NCBI GenBank assembly: GCA_964588665.1
Contig: CAZPQQ010000036.1
Location: forward strand, 1-30,492
Reading direction: 5' to 3'
DNA length: 30,492 nucleotides
Source: UBA2160 sp964588665
GTDB lineage: Bacteria; Chloroflexota; Dehalococcoidia; Lucifugimonadales; UBA1123
Each line of letters starts with the position of its first letter. The first letter of the stretch is position 1. Below, piece by piece: positions 1-8,700 of this stretch. The notes below the pieces were generated by a model that was given only the letters and a program-made list of their open reading frames with translations, had not been told where the DNA came from and ran no database searches. Position numbers and translations under genes: made by a program.

Positions 1-14
1 CCATGTCAAAACGC

Positions 15-48
15 AACCCGCCCCGGCGCGAATGCATCGGGGCGGGTT
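15..48 (-). terminator. Probable intrinsic terminator of the binding-protein gene
   Basis: An 11-bp perfect inverted repeat (15-25 pairs with 38-48, very GC-rich) encloses a 12-nt loop. Read on the minus strand, the stem lies about 20 bases after the stop codon of the gene ending at 70 and is followed three bases later by only four T. Stem strength supports termination; the short T run makes it a weak classical terminator. There is no T run on the plus side. Confidence 0.6.
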
Positions 49-69
49 GGGTCGGTGAAGTCGATTCGT

Positions 70-1881
70 CTAGTCGGTAAAGTGGACTTGCTTGAGTTTC
101 GGAATGATCATTGGCGTCACCCGGTAGTCCTGGACGTGTTCCTTGATGAGCACGTATCGCTCGCCGGTAAACCAGAGCGGGACCCAGGCGGCGTCGTTGA
201 TGATCAGCTCTTCCGCCTCCTGGTAAAGCCCGACTCGCTTGACCACGTCAGGCTCCGTGCGGGCAAGCTCCAAAACCGAGTCGACCTCGGCATTGGAGTA
301 GCCGCCGTGGTTAATGGAGCTATCCGAGTGGAACAAAATGTCCAAGAAGTCCTGCGGGTCTGGGTAGTCGGCTTCCCAGCCGAGCCCCGCGAACGCTTGG
401 AACTTGTTCGCGTTCAAATCCTGAAGGTAGGTCGCCCATTCAACCTGCTGAATCTCGACCTCGACGCCGAGCTCCTGCTTCCACATCTCGATCACTACCT
501 CGAGATCCAGGCCGATAGTGCCGCCAGTGCCGGGAACCGTGACCACGATGCGGGGCCTGGTCGCTTCGTCGCCGTACTTCGAATCGGCCAGAAGCTGTCT
601 CGCGAGTTCGCCATCGTATCTGAGACCTTGCAGGTCAGGGTTGTAGCCGGGGAAACCGGGCGGGAGCACGCCATAGGCTGCCTCGACCAGTTCGGAGAGA
701 ACCTCGGTGGCGATCAGGTCTTTGTTGACGGCGTGGTTCAGCGCCTTTCTGAAGTCGGCGTCGTCGAATGGGGGCATCTCAGTGTTGAAGCCGACGTACG
801 ACACGCTGAAGTCCGGCGGTGCAACCACGAGCTCTCGATTCAGTTCCTCGTTCGGGTCCAGGACCCTGTCCAGATCGAAAAGCCCGACTCCGGTGATGTC
901 GATCTCGTCGTTCTCGTACATGGCCATGGACTGCCCGCCGGCCAGGTTCATGAGGACCGAGTCCACGAACGGAGGCTCTTTGTAGTAGTTTTCGTTTCGC
1001 TCCAGAACGATCCGCTCGCCGATTCGATACTCCTTCAACCTGAACGGACCCGACCCGTTGGGGCTGTCGGTCCAGTTTCGGCCGCCCGCCTCGACGTTCT
1101 CCCGGTCCAGCACGTATGCGGTCGGATAGGTCAGCTTTGCCAGGAAGTAGACTTTCGGTGCGTCGACCGCGATCTGCAGGGTGTGGTCGTCGATGACTTT
1201 GATGCCGCTGATGTCCGTTGAATCGCCCTCCAAGACCGCGTTGACCCCAACGATGTCCGCTAGGTACGTGTCCGCCACCGGCGACGCTGTGTCAGGGCTA
1301 GCCGCTCGCTCGATGGACCATTTGAAGTCCGACGCAGTGATCGCTTTTCCGTCGTGGAATTTCGCGTGCGGCCTCAATTGGAACGTATATACGGTCCCGT
1401 CCGGGCTGATGTCCCAACTCTCGGCAATGTCCGGGACAAGTTGCAAATCGGTGTTCAGCGCGACGAGGCCGCTGAATATCTCGACGACCACGCCCGCTGA
1501 CGTCGTATCGGTCGTCAGGTGGGGGTCGAGCGTGGGCGGGTCGGCCCAGAGCCTGCGGAAGATTCCGCCACGCACCTGTCCGCCCGAGGACTCGACCGAC
1601 GGGGCCGGTTGCGAGGCCGGCGCCTGCTGAGTCTGAGGCGCCGCACTGGGAGACGCTGGCGATGTGGACGAATTGGCGGGCGCCGTCGGCGACGGCGCGG
1701 ACTGTGACGGGGCCGCGGCAGGCGCTTGGGCCGGTGAGGCCGGCGCTTGAGTCACGAGGGGTTCTGGTGTGGGTCGCGGCTCTTCGGTCAACAGATCCTC
1801 GACGCCGTCGCTGCAAGCGACCGCGGCTACCGAGACCAGGGCGATCAGGACGAATATTATCTTTCGCATCGCACTTCCCAT
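70..1881 (-). CDS. Oligopeptide-type ABC transporter substrate-binding lipoprotein (SBP family 5)
   Basis: Predicted 603-residue extracytoplasmic binding protein of the OppA/DppA type, which captures peptides or related solutes for an ABC importer. The N-terminus has basic residues, a hydrophobic stretch and a cysteine (residue 23) in a lipobox-like A-V-A-C context, so it is probably lipid-anchored. Residues about 35-95 are a Pro/Ala/Ser/Thr-rich spacer between membrane and domain. The family 5 fold follows, with the usual region (residues about 150-190) of an AESW motif, a TYTFQLR strand and a KFHDG turn. Start choice is open: a second ATG at 1869 gives a shorter, equally good signal peptide. 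No permease or ATPase genes lie beside it, so it is an orphan in this window. It follows prfB on the same strand after an 83-bp gap. The substrate cannot be read from sequence. Confidence 0.9.
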   Translation of the reverse strand: MGSAMRKIIFVLIALVSVAAVACSDGVEDLLTEEPRPTPEPLVTQAPASPAQAPAAAPSQSAPSPTAPANSSTSPASPSAAPQTQQAPASQPAPSVESSGGQVRGGIFRRLWADPPTLDPHLTTDTTSAGVVVEIFSGLVALNTDLQLVPDIAESWDISPDGTVYTFQLRPHAKFHDGKAITASDFKWSIERAASPDTASPVADTYLADIVGVNAVLEGDSTDISGIKVIDDHTLQIAVDAPKVYFLAKLTYPTAYVLDRENVEAGGRNWTDSPNGSGPFRLKEYRIGERIVLERNENYYKEPPFVDSVLMNLAGGQSMAMYENDEIDITGVGLFDLDRVLDPNEELNRELVVAPPDFSVSYVGFNTEMPPFDDADFRKALNHAVNKDLIATEVLSELVEAAYGVLPPGFPGYNPDLQGLRYDGELARQLLADSKYGDEATRPRIVVTVPGTGGTIGLDLEVVIEMWKQELGVEVEIQQVEWATYLQDLNANKFQAFAGLGWEADYPDPQDFLDILFHSDSSINHGGYSNAEVDSVLELARTEPDVVKRVGLYQEAEELIINDAAWVPLWFTGERYVLIKEHVQDYRVTPMIIPKLKQVHFTD

Positions 1882-1904
1882 GCTCAGAGTCTTCTAGGTT
1901 TGAT

Positions 1905-1936
1905 GCGCCAATCCGTTGGTCGGTCCAATTTGGCGC
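1905..1936. promoter_or_regulatory. Inverted repeat upstream of the binding-protein gene
   Basis: GCGCCAA at 1905-1911 is mirrored by TTGGCGC at 1930-1936 around an 18-nt centre that itself holds a small TTGG/CCAA hairpin. It lies in the gap between prfB and the binding-protein gene, 24-36 bases upstream of the latter's start. It could be an operator or a weak terminator after prfB; no T run follows on the minus strand. Only the symmetry is directly seen. Confidence 0.35.
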
Positions 1937-1952
1937 GACGCTGCTCTTTCGA

Positions 1953-3060
1953 TCACGCTGTGCCGACGCCGACGGTCGACGACAGGTATGTGCTGATGAA
2001 CTCGTCCAGTTCTCCATCCAGAACGGCGTCCGCGTTGGACACGGACAAGTCCGTTCGGTGGTCTTTCACCATCTGGTAGGGATGCAGAACGTAGCTGCGA
2101 ATCTGGTTCCCCCACTCCGGCGAGATGTGCTCACCCCTGATTCGGGCCAGCTCTTCGTCTCGCTTCTTCATCTCGATTTCCATCAGCCGCGCCATCAGAA
2201 TGCGCATCGCAATCTCTTTGTTCTGATGCTGCGATCTCTCATTTTGACAGGTTACAACCACCTTGGTCGGCAAGTGTGTAATACGAATCGCGGTGGAGTT
2301 CTTTTGGACGCTCTGTCCACCGTGTCCACCGGCTCGAAACACATCGATCCTGAGGTCGTCCGGGTTGATCGTAACGTCGACGCCTTCTTCCACCTCCGGC
2401 ATAACCTCTGCCAGCGCAAACGAGGTGTGTCGGGCGTGGTTGCCGTCGAAAGGCGAAATCCTCACGAGTCGATGCACACCTCGTTCCGCTCGCAAGTATC
2501 CGTAGGCGTAATCGCCCGTGACCTGGATTATCGCGGTCTTGACTCCGCCCTCCTCGCCCGGTGAAACGTCGAGGATGTCCGTTTTGAATCCCCTGCGCTC
2601 GGCCCAACGAACGTACATCCGCATCAGAATTCGCACCCAATCCTGAGAATCCACCCCGCCGGCGCCCGCGTGCAGCGCGATCATGGCGCTGCGTTCGTCG
2701 AACTCTCCCGACAGCATCAATTTGAACTCGAGATCGTCGACTGTTTTCTTTATAGCCGAATATTCCTCCTCGAAGCTCTCAGCCAACGACACGTCACGTT
2801 CTTCCAACGCGATCGTCAAGAACTCGTGGAGGTCGTCACTCCGGGCTTTGATCCCGCGCCAGTCCTCGACCTCTTTTTTCAGTATGGCAAGTTCGCGCAT
2901 CTTGCGCTGCGCCGTCTTGTTGTTTCCCCAAAAAGAGGGGTCCACTGCCTCGCGTTCAAGCCCAAGGATCAGTTTGTCTTTTTCGACGAGGTCAAAGCCG
3001 CACCATCGTATCGGATATCCTATCCAGTATTTGGGCGATTGACTGCCGCATCTCCTGCAT
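1953..3060 (-). CDS. prfB: Peptide chain release factor 2, with programmed +1 frameshift
   Basis: RF2 recognises UGA and UAA stops and triggers peptide release on the ribosome. The gene is in two frames. An ATG at 3060, with AAGGA eight bases upstream, opens 23 codons ending at an in-frame TGA (2994-2992). Skipping one T in the context CTT-TGA-C moves to the long frame, giving 368 residues in all, close to the usual 365. The long frame contains the stop-recognition tripeptide SPF (in VRISPFDG) and the catalytic GGQ (in GGHGGQS). This is the classical autoregulatory arrangement: low RF2 lets the ribosome pause at UGA and shift. A gene caller would start at 2945 and lose 39 residues. A consensus extended -10 lies about 160 bases upstream of the ATG. 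The binding-protein gene follows after 83 bp. Confidence 0.97.
2991..2997 (-). promoter_or_regulatory. RF2 programmed +1 frameshift site (CTTTGAC)
   Basis: The minus strand reads CGG-CTT-TGA-C, the classical slippery Leu codon followed by UGA-C. Zero-frame translation stops at 2992; after a +1 slip it continues with GAC and runs open to 1953. The upstream stimulatory Shine-Dalgarno-like block known from E. coli (AGGGGG three bases before CTT) is not conserved here; only a GGTG is near. Confidence 0.93.
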
Positions 3061-3221
3061 TATGCAAGTCCTTCGTGTGGGCGCCTGGTCCCGCGACGGT
3101 CCCACGCCTCTAAAACGACGAGGCCCGTCACAGGTTAGGTCACCATATCGGATTGAGGTGAAACGTCGATGGGGACGCGACCAAGCCCTCTTGGCGTCAA
3201 CGGTCACGCCCGCTGCCACAG

Positions 3222-3230
3222 ATTATAGCA
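3222..3230 (-). promoter_or_regulatory. Extended -10 promoter element for prfB
   Basis: The minus strand reads TGC-TATAAT from 3230 to 3222, a perfect extended -10. No good -35 is visible at 16-18 bp, which extended -10 promoters tolerate. A start near 3216 would give a leader of about 155 bases before the ATG at 3060. Confidence 0.55.
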
Positions 3231-3346
3231 ACTGCCCTTTTCAGACTGCCACCAAGTCGGGGGTCTCGAATCGCGGAGACCGACTGTGAACGGCCAAAGC
3301 AAAGTGTACAATCTGAGGCGCGCCGCTAGCGCAGGGAGTTCGGCAC

Positions 3347-4915
3347 ATGCTTGACGTCTTAATCGAAAACGGGCTCGTCATCGACGGCACTGGCAACCCC
3401 GGTTACTACGGCGCCGTGGGGATCGACGGGGACGCGGTGCGGATATTGCGCGGCTCCTCCGCGAGCGTCGATGCCGCCAGACGGATCGACGCCACGGGCC
3501 GGATAGTCAGCCCCGGGTTCATCGACATGCACGCCCACTCGGGTCTCGTGTTGCTCGCCGAGCCCCGACACGAACCGAAGGTTCGGCAAGGCATAACCAC
3601 CGAGCTCATCGGCGTCGACGGCAACTCGTACGCCCCGTTCAAGTCACATGACGACTTTCTGCGGTTCGTCGAGCTCAACTCCGGCCTCGACGGCAACCCG
3701 CCGTTGCCCGGAAACTGGTCGACGGTCGAGCAGTACCTCAACATGTTCGACCGGAAGTCGGCCGTGAACATCGCGTACATCCTGGGGAACTCCCCGGTCC
3801 GCATCGACGCGATCGGCTGGGACCCCACCCCTGCGACCGCATCCGACATCGCCAACATGAAGGCGATCATACGTGAGGCAATGGAAGAGGGCGCCGTCGG
3901 CATGTCCACGGGCCTCGACTACCCGCCCGGCAACTACGCGGACACCGACGAGCTGGTCCAGCTATCCGAGCAGGTCGCCGATCTGGGCGGGATCTACCAC
4001 ACCCACGTCCGTTACCGGTTGGGCGACATGTTCCTGGATCCGTTCAAAGAAGCGCTCGAGATCGGCGACCGCTCCGGCGTGCCTGTGCACGTGACGCACT
4101 TCTACCAGCGCTCGCCCAGCACTGGAGGGGGTTCGAGACTGCTCCAACTGGTCGAGGACTTCGCGGAGCAAGGTCATGACGTGACGTTCGACAGCTACCC
4201 CTACTCGCTGGGCAGCACCCGCATCCTGATCGTGTTCCCGGACTGGACCCACGAAGGCGGCCCGGAAAAGTTGCGCGAGGTCCTGGCGTCCGCCGAAGCC
4301 CGCGAACGGCTGCGCAGCGAGGTCGTGCCCCGCGCCCCAACATGGCACGACATGTGGCTCACGTACTTCAAGCAGCCCGAGAACCACCAATACGAGGGCC
4401 GGTCGATCGCCGAGATTGCGGACATGATGGGCAGCCATCCAGTCGATGCCCTGTGCGACCTACTGCTGTCCGAGGACCTGCAGGTCTGCTACGTCGCGGA
4501 AGGCCTGAACGCCAGGACCCTACCCGCTTTCGTGACGCATCCGCTGTCGATGGTCGGCTCCGACGCCGTGCTGCTAGGCGACTTCCCGAGCCCACGCACC
4601 TACGGCTGCTTCCCGATCATCCTGGCCGAGTACGTCCGCGAAGAGCGCCAGATGTCGCTGCCCAACGCAATCCGCAAGATGACGTCGTTCCCCGCGCAGA
4701 GGTTGGGGCTGAGCGATCGGGGCGTCCTTCGCGACGGCATGAAGGCGGACATCACGGTGTTCAACCCGAACTCGGTCAGCGCCCCGGCGACACGCACCCA
4801 CCCGAAGCAGTTCCCAATCGGCATCGACTACGTGATCGTCAACGGCACACCTGTGATCGACGGCGGAGAGCACACTGGCGCCACGCCGGGCCGAGCGCTG
4901 CGGCATGGGAGGTGA
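3347..4915 (+). CDS. N-acyl-D-amino-acid deacylase-like amidohydrolase
   Basis: Predicted cytoplasmic metal-dependent amidohydrolase of the D-aminoacylase group (522 residues, usual length near 480-530), cleaving the amide of N-acyl-D-amino acids or related compounds. It opens with the family's small beta-sandwich (residues 1-55) and the metal motif H-x-H at 62-64 in DMHAHSG. Later come His-containing strands (HTHVRY, PVHVTHF) and a SDAVLLGD...SPRTYG segment matching the conserved Asp-bearing region (SDG...HPRxYG). The Cys ligand common in D-aminoacylases (GNCG) appears to be replaced: the matching stretch reads DGNSYAP at 91-97, so chemistry or substrate may differ. AGGGAG at 3333-3338 is well placed for this ATG. 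A TACAAT at 3307-3312 could be a -10 but has no clear -35. Specificity could equally be for dihydropyrimidine-like or other acylated compounds. Confidence 0.87.
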   Translation: MLDVLIENGLVIDGTGNPGYYGAVGIDGDAVRILRGSSASVDAARRIDATGRIVSPGFIDMHAHSGLVLLAEPRHEPKVRQGITTELIGVDGNSYAPFKSHDDFLRFVELNSGLDGNPPLPGNWSTVEQYLNMFDRKSAVNIAYILGNSPVRIDAIGWDPTPATASDIANMKAIIREAMEEGAVGMSTGLDYPPGNYADTDELVQLSEQVADLGGIYHTHVRYRLGDMFLDPFKEALEIGDRSGVPVHVTHFYQRSPSTGGGSRLLQLVEDFAEQGHDVTFDSYPYSLGSTRILIVFPDWTHEGGPEKLREVLASAEARERLRSEVVPRAPTWHDMWLTYFKQPENHQYEGRSIAEIADMMGSHPVDALCDLLLSEDLQVCYVAEGLNARTLPAFVTHPLSMVGSDAVLLGDFPSPRTYGCFPIILAEYVREERQMSLPNAIRKMTSFPAQRLGLSDRGVLRDGMKADITVFNPNSVSAPATRTHPKQFPIGIDYVIVNGTPVIDGGEHTGATPGRALRHGR

Positions 4916-4940
4916 GGGCGATGATCTGAGGTTGCGGCGC

Positions 4941-4966
4941 TCAGCTATCAGCTTTCAGCTCTCAGT
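4941..4966. repeat. Short tandem heptamer repeat TCAGCTN
   Basis: Three consecutive heptamers TCAGCTA, TCAGCTT, TCAGCTC and a partial fourth (TCAGT) lie between the amidohydrolase stop and the HicB-like gene. The last base of the heptamer varies, typical of short tandemly repeated repetitive sequences. It is 40 bases upstream of the next start and could influence that gene's expression. Confidence 0.7.
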
Positions 4967-5006
4967 ACGATCGTTCGAGATCAAAACGAGATGGTAGGAA
5001 CGACAA

Positions 5007-5213
5007 ATGAAGCGCAGTTTCACGGCAAGCGTGTCTAAAGAAGGCGAATGGCACGTCGCGCAATGCCTCGAGGTTAACGTTGCGAGCCAGGGGGGAACGC
5101 AAGACGCAGCCTTAGCGAATCTGAGGGAGGCTTTGGTCTTGCATTTCGATGAGCGGGCGGCTTCTGCTGCTTCCAACATCCGTCGGATAGACATAGATGT
5201 TAGCGCCCGCTGA
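5007..5213 (+). CDS. HicB-like antitoxin-family protein, orphan
   Basis: A 68-residue protein with the HicB N-terminal pattern: a first strand (FTASVSKEG), a second strand carrying WHVAQCLEVNVASQG, then a helix rich in Ala/Leu (DAALANLREALVLHF). In HicAB modules this partial RNase-H-like fold neutralises the HicA mRNA endoribonuclease. No C-terminal DNA-binding segment is present, which is usual for this short subtype. AGGA eight bases upstream of the ATG supports the start. No HicA-like frame (a double-stranded-RNA-binding fold of about 60-80 residues with a G-S-H motif) is found on either side: all three plus frames downstream of 5213 close within about 12 codons. It is therefore either an orphan antitoxin, a remnant, or a HicB-like protein with another role. 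Confidence 0.75.
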   Translation: MKRSFTASVSKEGEWHVAQCLEVNVASQGGTQDAALANLREALVLHFDERAASAASNIRRIDIDVSAR

Positions 5214-5713
5214 TTTCTCTGGTCCTTGATCGGGGTGATCGACTGATCTGATCGATAGAAATTGGGCTTCGAACTCTTTCGCTGTATCGTCGTGGATCAG
5301 GCAGCATCCGCGGTGATTGCAAGTGTGTTCGAAAACGCCGGTCACGGGCGAATGAACGAACATTTGGGTGGGCCTGTGCCGAAATCGCTCTGTCCCACCC
5401 GCCCGCCCGCGACAGTTTTCCGGGGACACCCCGGTTCCCCGGCAGGGCTTCGCCCTTGCATCCCGATTCGTCGCGGTTGGGCAGTCCCAGGCTGTGAACT
5501 GCTGGGTCAAGCCGGTCTGAACGTGGCATCCCGACTACGCGGCCTCAACCCAATCTAGTCATTCTGAGCTCGCAGGTGAAGAATCTCGTCGCGCGACTCT
5601 GAAGCAGGTCGCGATTTCAGCGACGGCAAGTCGTCCTGCCGGAGCGCCTTTGCCCAAGGGGTGTCGTCAGAATAGACGATCTTGTTTCCCGGCCCGCCGA
5701 CGTCGCGAACCAG
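5214..5713. other. 500-bp structured intergenic region without a gene
   Basis: No convincing coding frame on either strand. It contains four GATC tetramers within 26 bp (5228-5253). It also has a 7-bp inverted repeat GGGTGGG/CCCACCC (5366-5372 with 5394-5400), a perfect 6-bp hairpin CCGGGG-ACA-CCCCGG (5420-5434), and directly after it a second hairpin built on AGGGC-TTC-GCCCT around 5445-5458. A copy of a dispersed repeat lies at 5557-5588. This is the space between two convergent genes, so the hairpins may end transcription, but none has a T run. It may also be decayed sequence where a HicA gene could once have been. Confidence 0.6.
5557..5588 (+). repeat. Dispersed intergenic repeat, copy A (TCATTCTGA family)
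   Basis: Reads GTCATTCTGAGC then TCGCAGGTGAAGAATCTCG. It matches, with only about two differences over some 28 bases, the reverse complement of 10166-10193. Both copies are intergenic, so this is a member of a dispersed repeat family in this genome. No clear inverted partner arm is seen next to this copy. Confidence 0.7.
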
Positions 5714-8700
5714 CTACGACCCTCGCTGTATCGGCAGCACCAGGTGCGACGGGCGGTCCGGGCTGTGGTGGACGGTTTGGCGGGCGGTTTCGTAGGTGCG
5801 ATCCGTTCCCAGGGACGCGCCCGTGTTGTGGTTGACGTCGAATCTGGGCCAGTTGCTGCTGCTCACGTCCACTCTGATTCGATGGCCGCGCGCGAAGACG
5901 TTCGATGTCGGGTATAGTTGGAACGCGAGCTCGTACGCTTCGCCGGGCGCCATCATCTCGGCGTGCTCGTAGCCGTTGCGATACCGAGCCCGCATGATCG
6001 AGTCCGTGATGTTGATCGCTAGCCCCTCAGGGAACTCGGACGAGGGCGGGTACACGTCCACGAGCTTTGCCGTGAAGTCGGTGTCCGCCGCCGACGAAGA
6101 CACCCAGAGGCGCGCCTCGATGGGTCCGGTGACTTCGACGTCTTCTTCGAGCTCCGGCGTTCGGAACACCAATACGTCGGCACGCGACGCCAACGGCATC
6201 GTGTCCTCGCTGCCGAAGAACCGCTCAGGGTCGCCCCGCTGGTCGTACGCGCCCGGCTCCATGATCGGGTTTGCCGCGGATATCCCGCCGCCGATGGTTG
6301 GCACCGGGTAGGACGGGTCGAAGACGTACGAGGTTTCCGGAGCCTCGTCTGAGGTTGATTTCTTGGTCGACAGGGCGCCGTCGCCGTGGAAATAGTATGG
6401 CGTCGGCTGGGTCCCGGGCAACGGCCAGTCCGGCTCGTTACGCCAATATCCACCGTGTTGGAGCCTGTCATCATTGTTCGTCTCGCCTTCACTCCCGCCC
6501 ATGGTGAATATCCGGACAGGACTCCAGTCGTCCACTTCCGTGTGCAGCCCTTTCAGATGGCGGTCGAACCAGGCGAGTTTGAGGTCTTTGTAGTCGATGT
6601 GAGCGTCGAGTCCGAAGTCGATGTCTCCGGCGAACGTGACCTCGTATTGGCCGTGGGTCCAGGGCCCCATGAGCAGGTGCTGCGGCGACTTCTTCATCTT
6701 GCTCAGCATGACGTAGCTCTGGCACGTGTTGCGAGCGTACGAGTCGTACCATCCGCCCAGGTATAGCGTCGGAACGTCCGCATACTCGTCGTAGTACTCG
6801 ACCGGAGCGTAGCCGCGCTGCTTCCAGTAGTCGTCGTAGTCGCCCTTGGTCTGAAGCTCGATGGCCCATTGCTCGTGGGTCGGAAGTCGACTCAGGATTG
6901 ACGCGCCCTCGAGGATTGGGAACTGCTCGACGATCTCCGGCATTCCGCCCTCGAAGATGCGAGTGATCGCGGCCCTCAGCGCTGGATCTTCCGCGGCCTC
7001 CTTGCTGGTCACGCCCATCCTGAAACAGTAGATCAAGAATCGCTGTTCCAACGCTCCGTTCTGCCGCATCGAGCTGTCGAAGTAGTTGGATGCGCCGACG
7101 GCGACGAGCATCGTGCTCAGATGCGGCGGGTTCAGCGTTGCCAACGCTGCCTGGTCGCTGCCCGCGTAGGAGTCGCCCATGGTCCCGACCTTGCCGGCGC
7201 TCCACGATTGCGTGCCGAGCCACTCGACCGTGTCGTAGCCGTCGGGCGCCTCTTTTGCGAAGGGACGCCAGTGTCCTTCCGATTCGAACCGCCCGCGCAC
7301 GTCCTGGATCACGCACACGTACCCTCTTCGAGCGAAGTACTTGGCCTTGCTCGTCTGGGCCGCAGTCGCTTTGTTGTACGGGGTCCGCTCCAGGATCACC
7401 GGGAATTGTCCTTCGACTACGTCGCCGCCAGTCGCCGGGAAGTAGATGTCCATCGCCAGGTTTACGCCGTCGCGCATCGTGAGCATGATGTCGCGGTCGA
7501 TCACGACTCCGTATTGCTGGCGCGACCCCTCGTAGCCGAGCGACTCATCAGCGGTTGGAGGCTTGATTCGGGTTATGGGTTGTGTCTCTGCAAGGGATTC
7601 AGTTGAAGCTGGGGGCCCGTCGGGCAACAACGTCTGTATCGATTCTGCGCCGGCCTCGACCTTGTCCCACGAGTACGTGGCTGGAACCAGATCGACCTCT
7701 GCCCAAACGGGCGTCTGATCGGCATAGTGCGGGCTGCCGGGGTGACCTGACGAGCCGAGCGGAACGATCCATCGGGAGTTGTCCCAGTCGTCGACATCCC
7801 AGACATAACGCGCCACCGACATCCCTTGCATCGTGTACGGGGTTGCCGACGAGTAGCTGCCCGCCTGCGGGGTGTCGCCGTCGCCGCCCATCGGAACCGA
7901 CGGCGGGTCCAGATCGCCGGCCGCATCAGGAAACGCAACCGAAAGCGGGTGTGCAGGCTTCGTGTGGTGCACCCTACCCCACGTCCACGTGTCCATGTCG
8001 TCGCCGAGAAGCTGCCGAAGATCGTTGACTCCGTCGGTCAGCGCCCTCGAGACGAGCGAATCCCAGTCAGCCCCGGAAGGCAACAACGACGTGTCGCCCG
8101 ATTCTGCATGCGTCACAAGCAACGACGTAAGCTGTCGCATGTGACCCGGCGCGCCTCGACCCGACGCGGACAGCGCTTCGTCTGCCAGCGGGCCCAGCAA
8201 CTCGCCGATGACCTGTTCGTGCAGTCGACGCCTGAAGGCGCTGTAGATCGTCGGCGCGACACCGTCTCGGTCCATTCGACCGTCCCAGGCCGCAATTCGG
8301 TCTCTAGCAGCCGTGGCCGCGGCATCCAAGGGCAGGGTGTTGGAGATGAGCTTGGCGTAGACCCGTCCCGGAATTGAGCCGACCTCGGAGTGCACAGAGG
8401 CCATGTCCTCGACGGTGGCGTTTTTCAGATCTTTGAGACGATCGTAAATCCTGCGGGCACGATGCTCTGAGGCGAAATCGAGGGCGATGTAGTACGGGTA
8501 GTCGTTGCCCACGATGCGGTTGTTTGCGGTCACGATGAACCCGTTCTCGGGGTCGCGCGACCGGGCCAGCTCCTCGAAGGGAATTACTCCTTCCCATTCG
8601 TGCTCGCCTGTCCATCCCGGCACGGGCAGCCAGGCGTTGGCCATCGTGCGAAGCGGCACGGCGCCTCGGTTGAGGTACTCAATCGCGCCCTCGACGTCCG

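Noticed and set aside
5228..5253. Four GATC sites in 26 bp as a replication or methylation signal
   Set aside because: No DnaA boxes, AT-rich unwinding region or origin genes nearby; the cluster may be chance.
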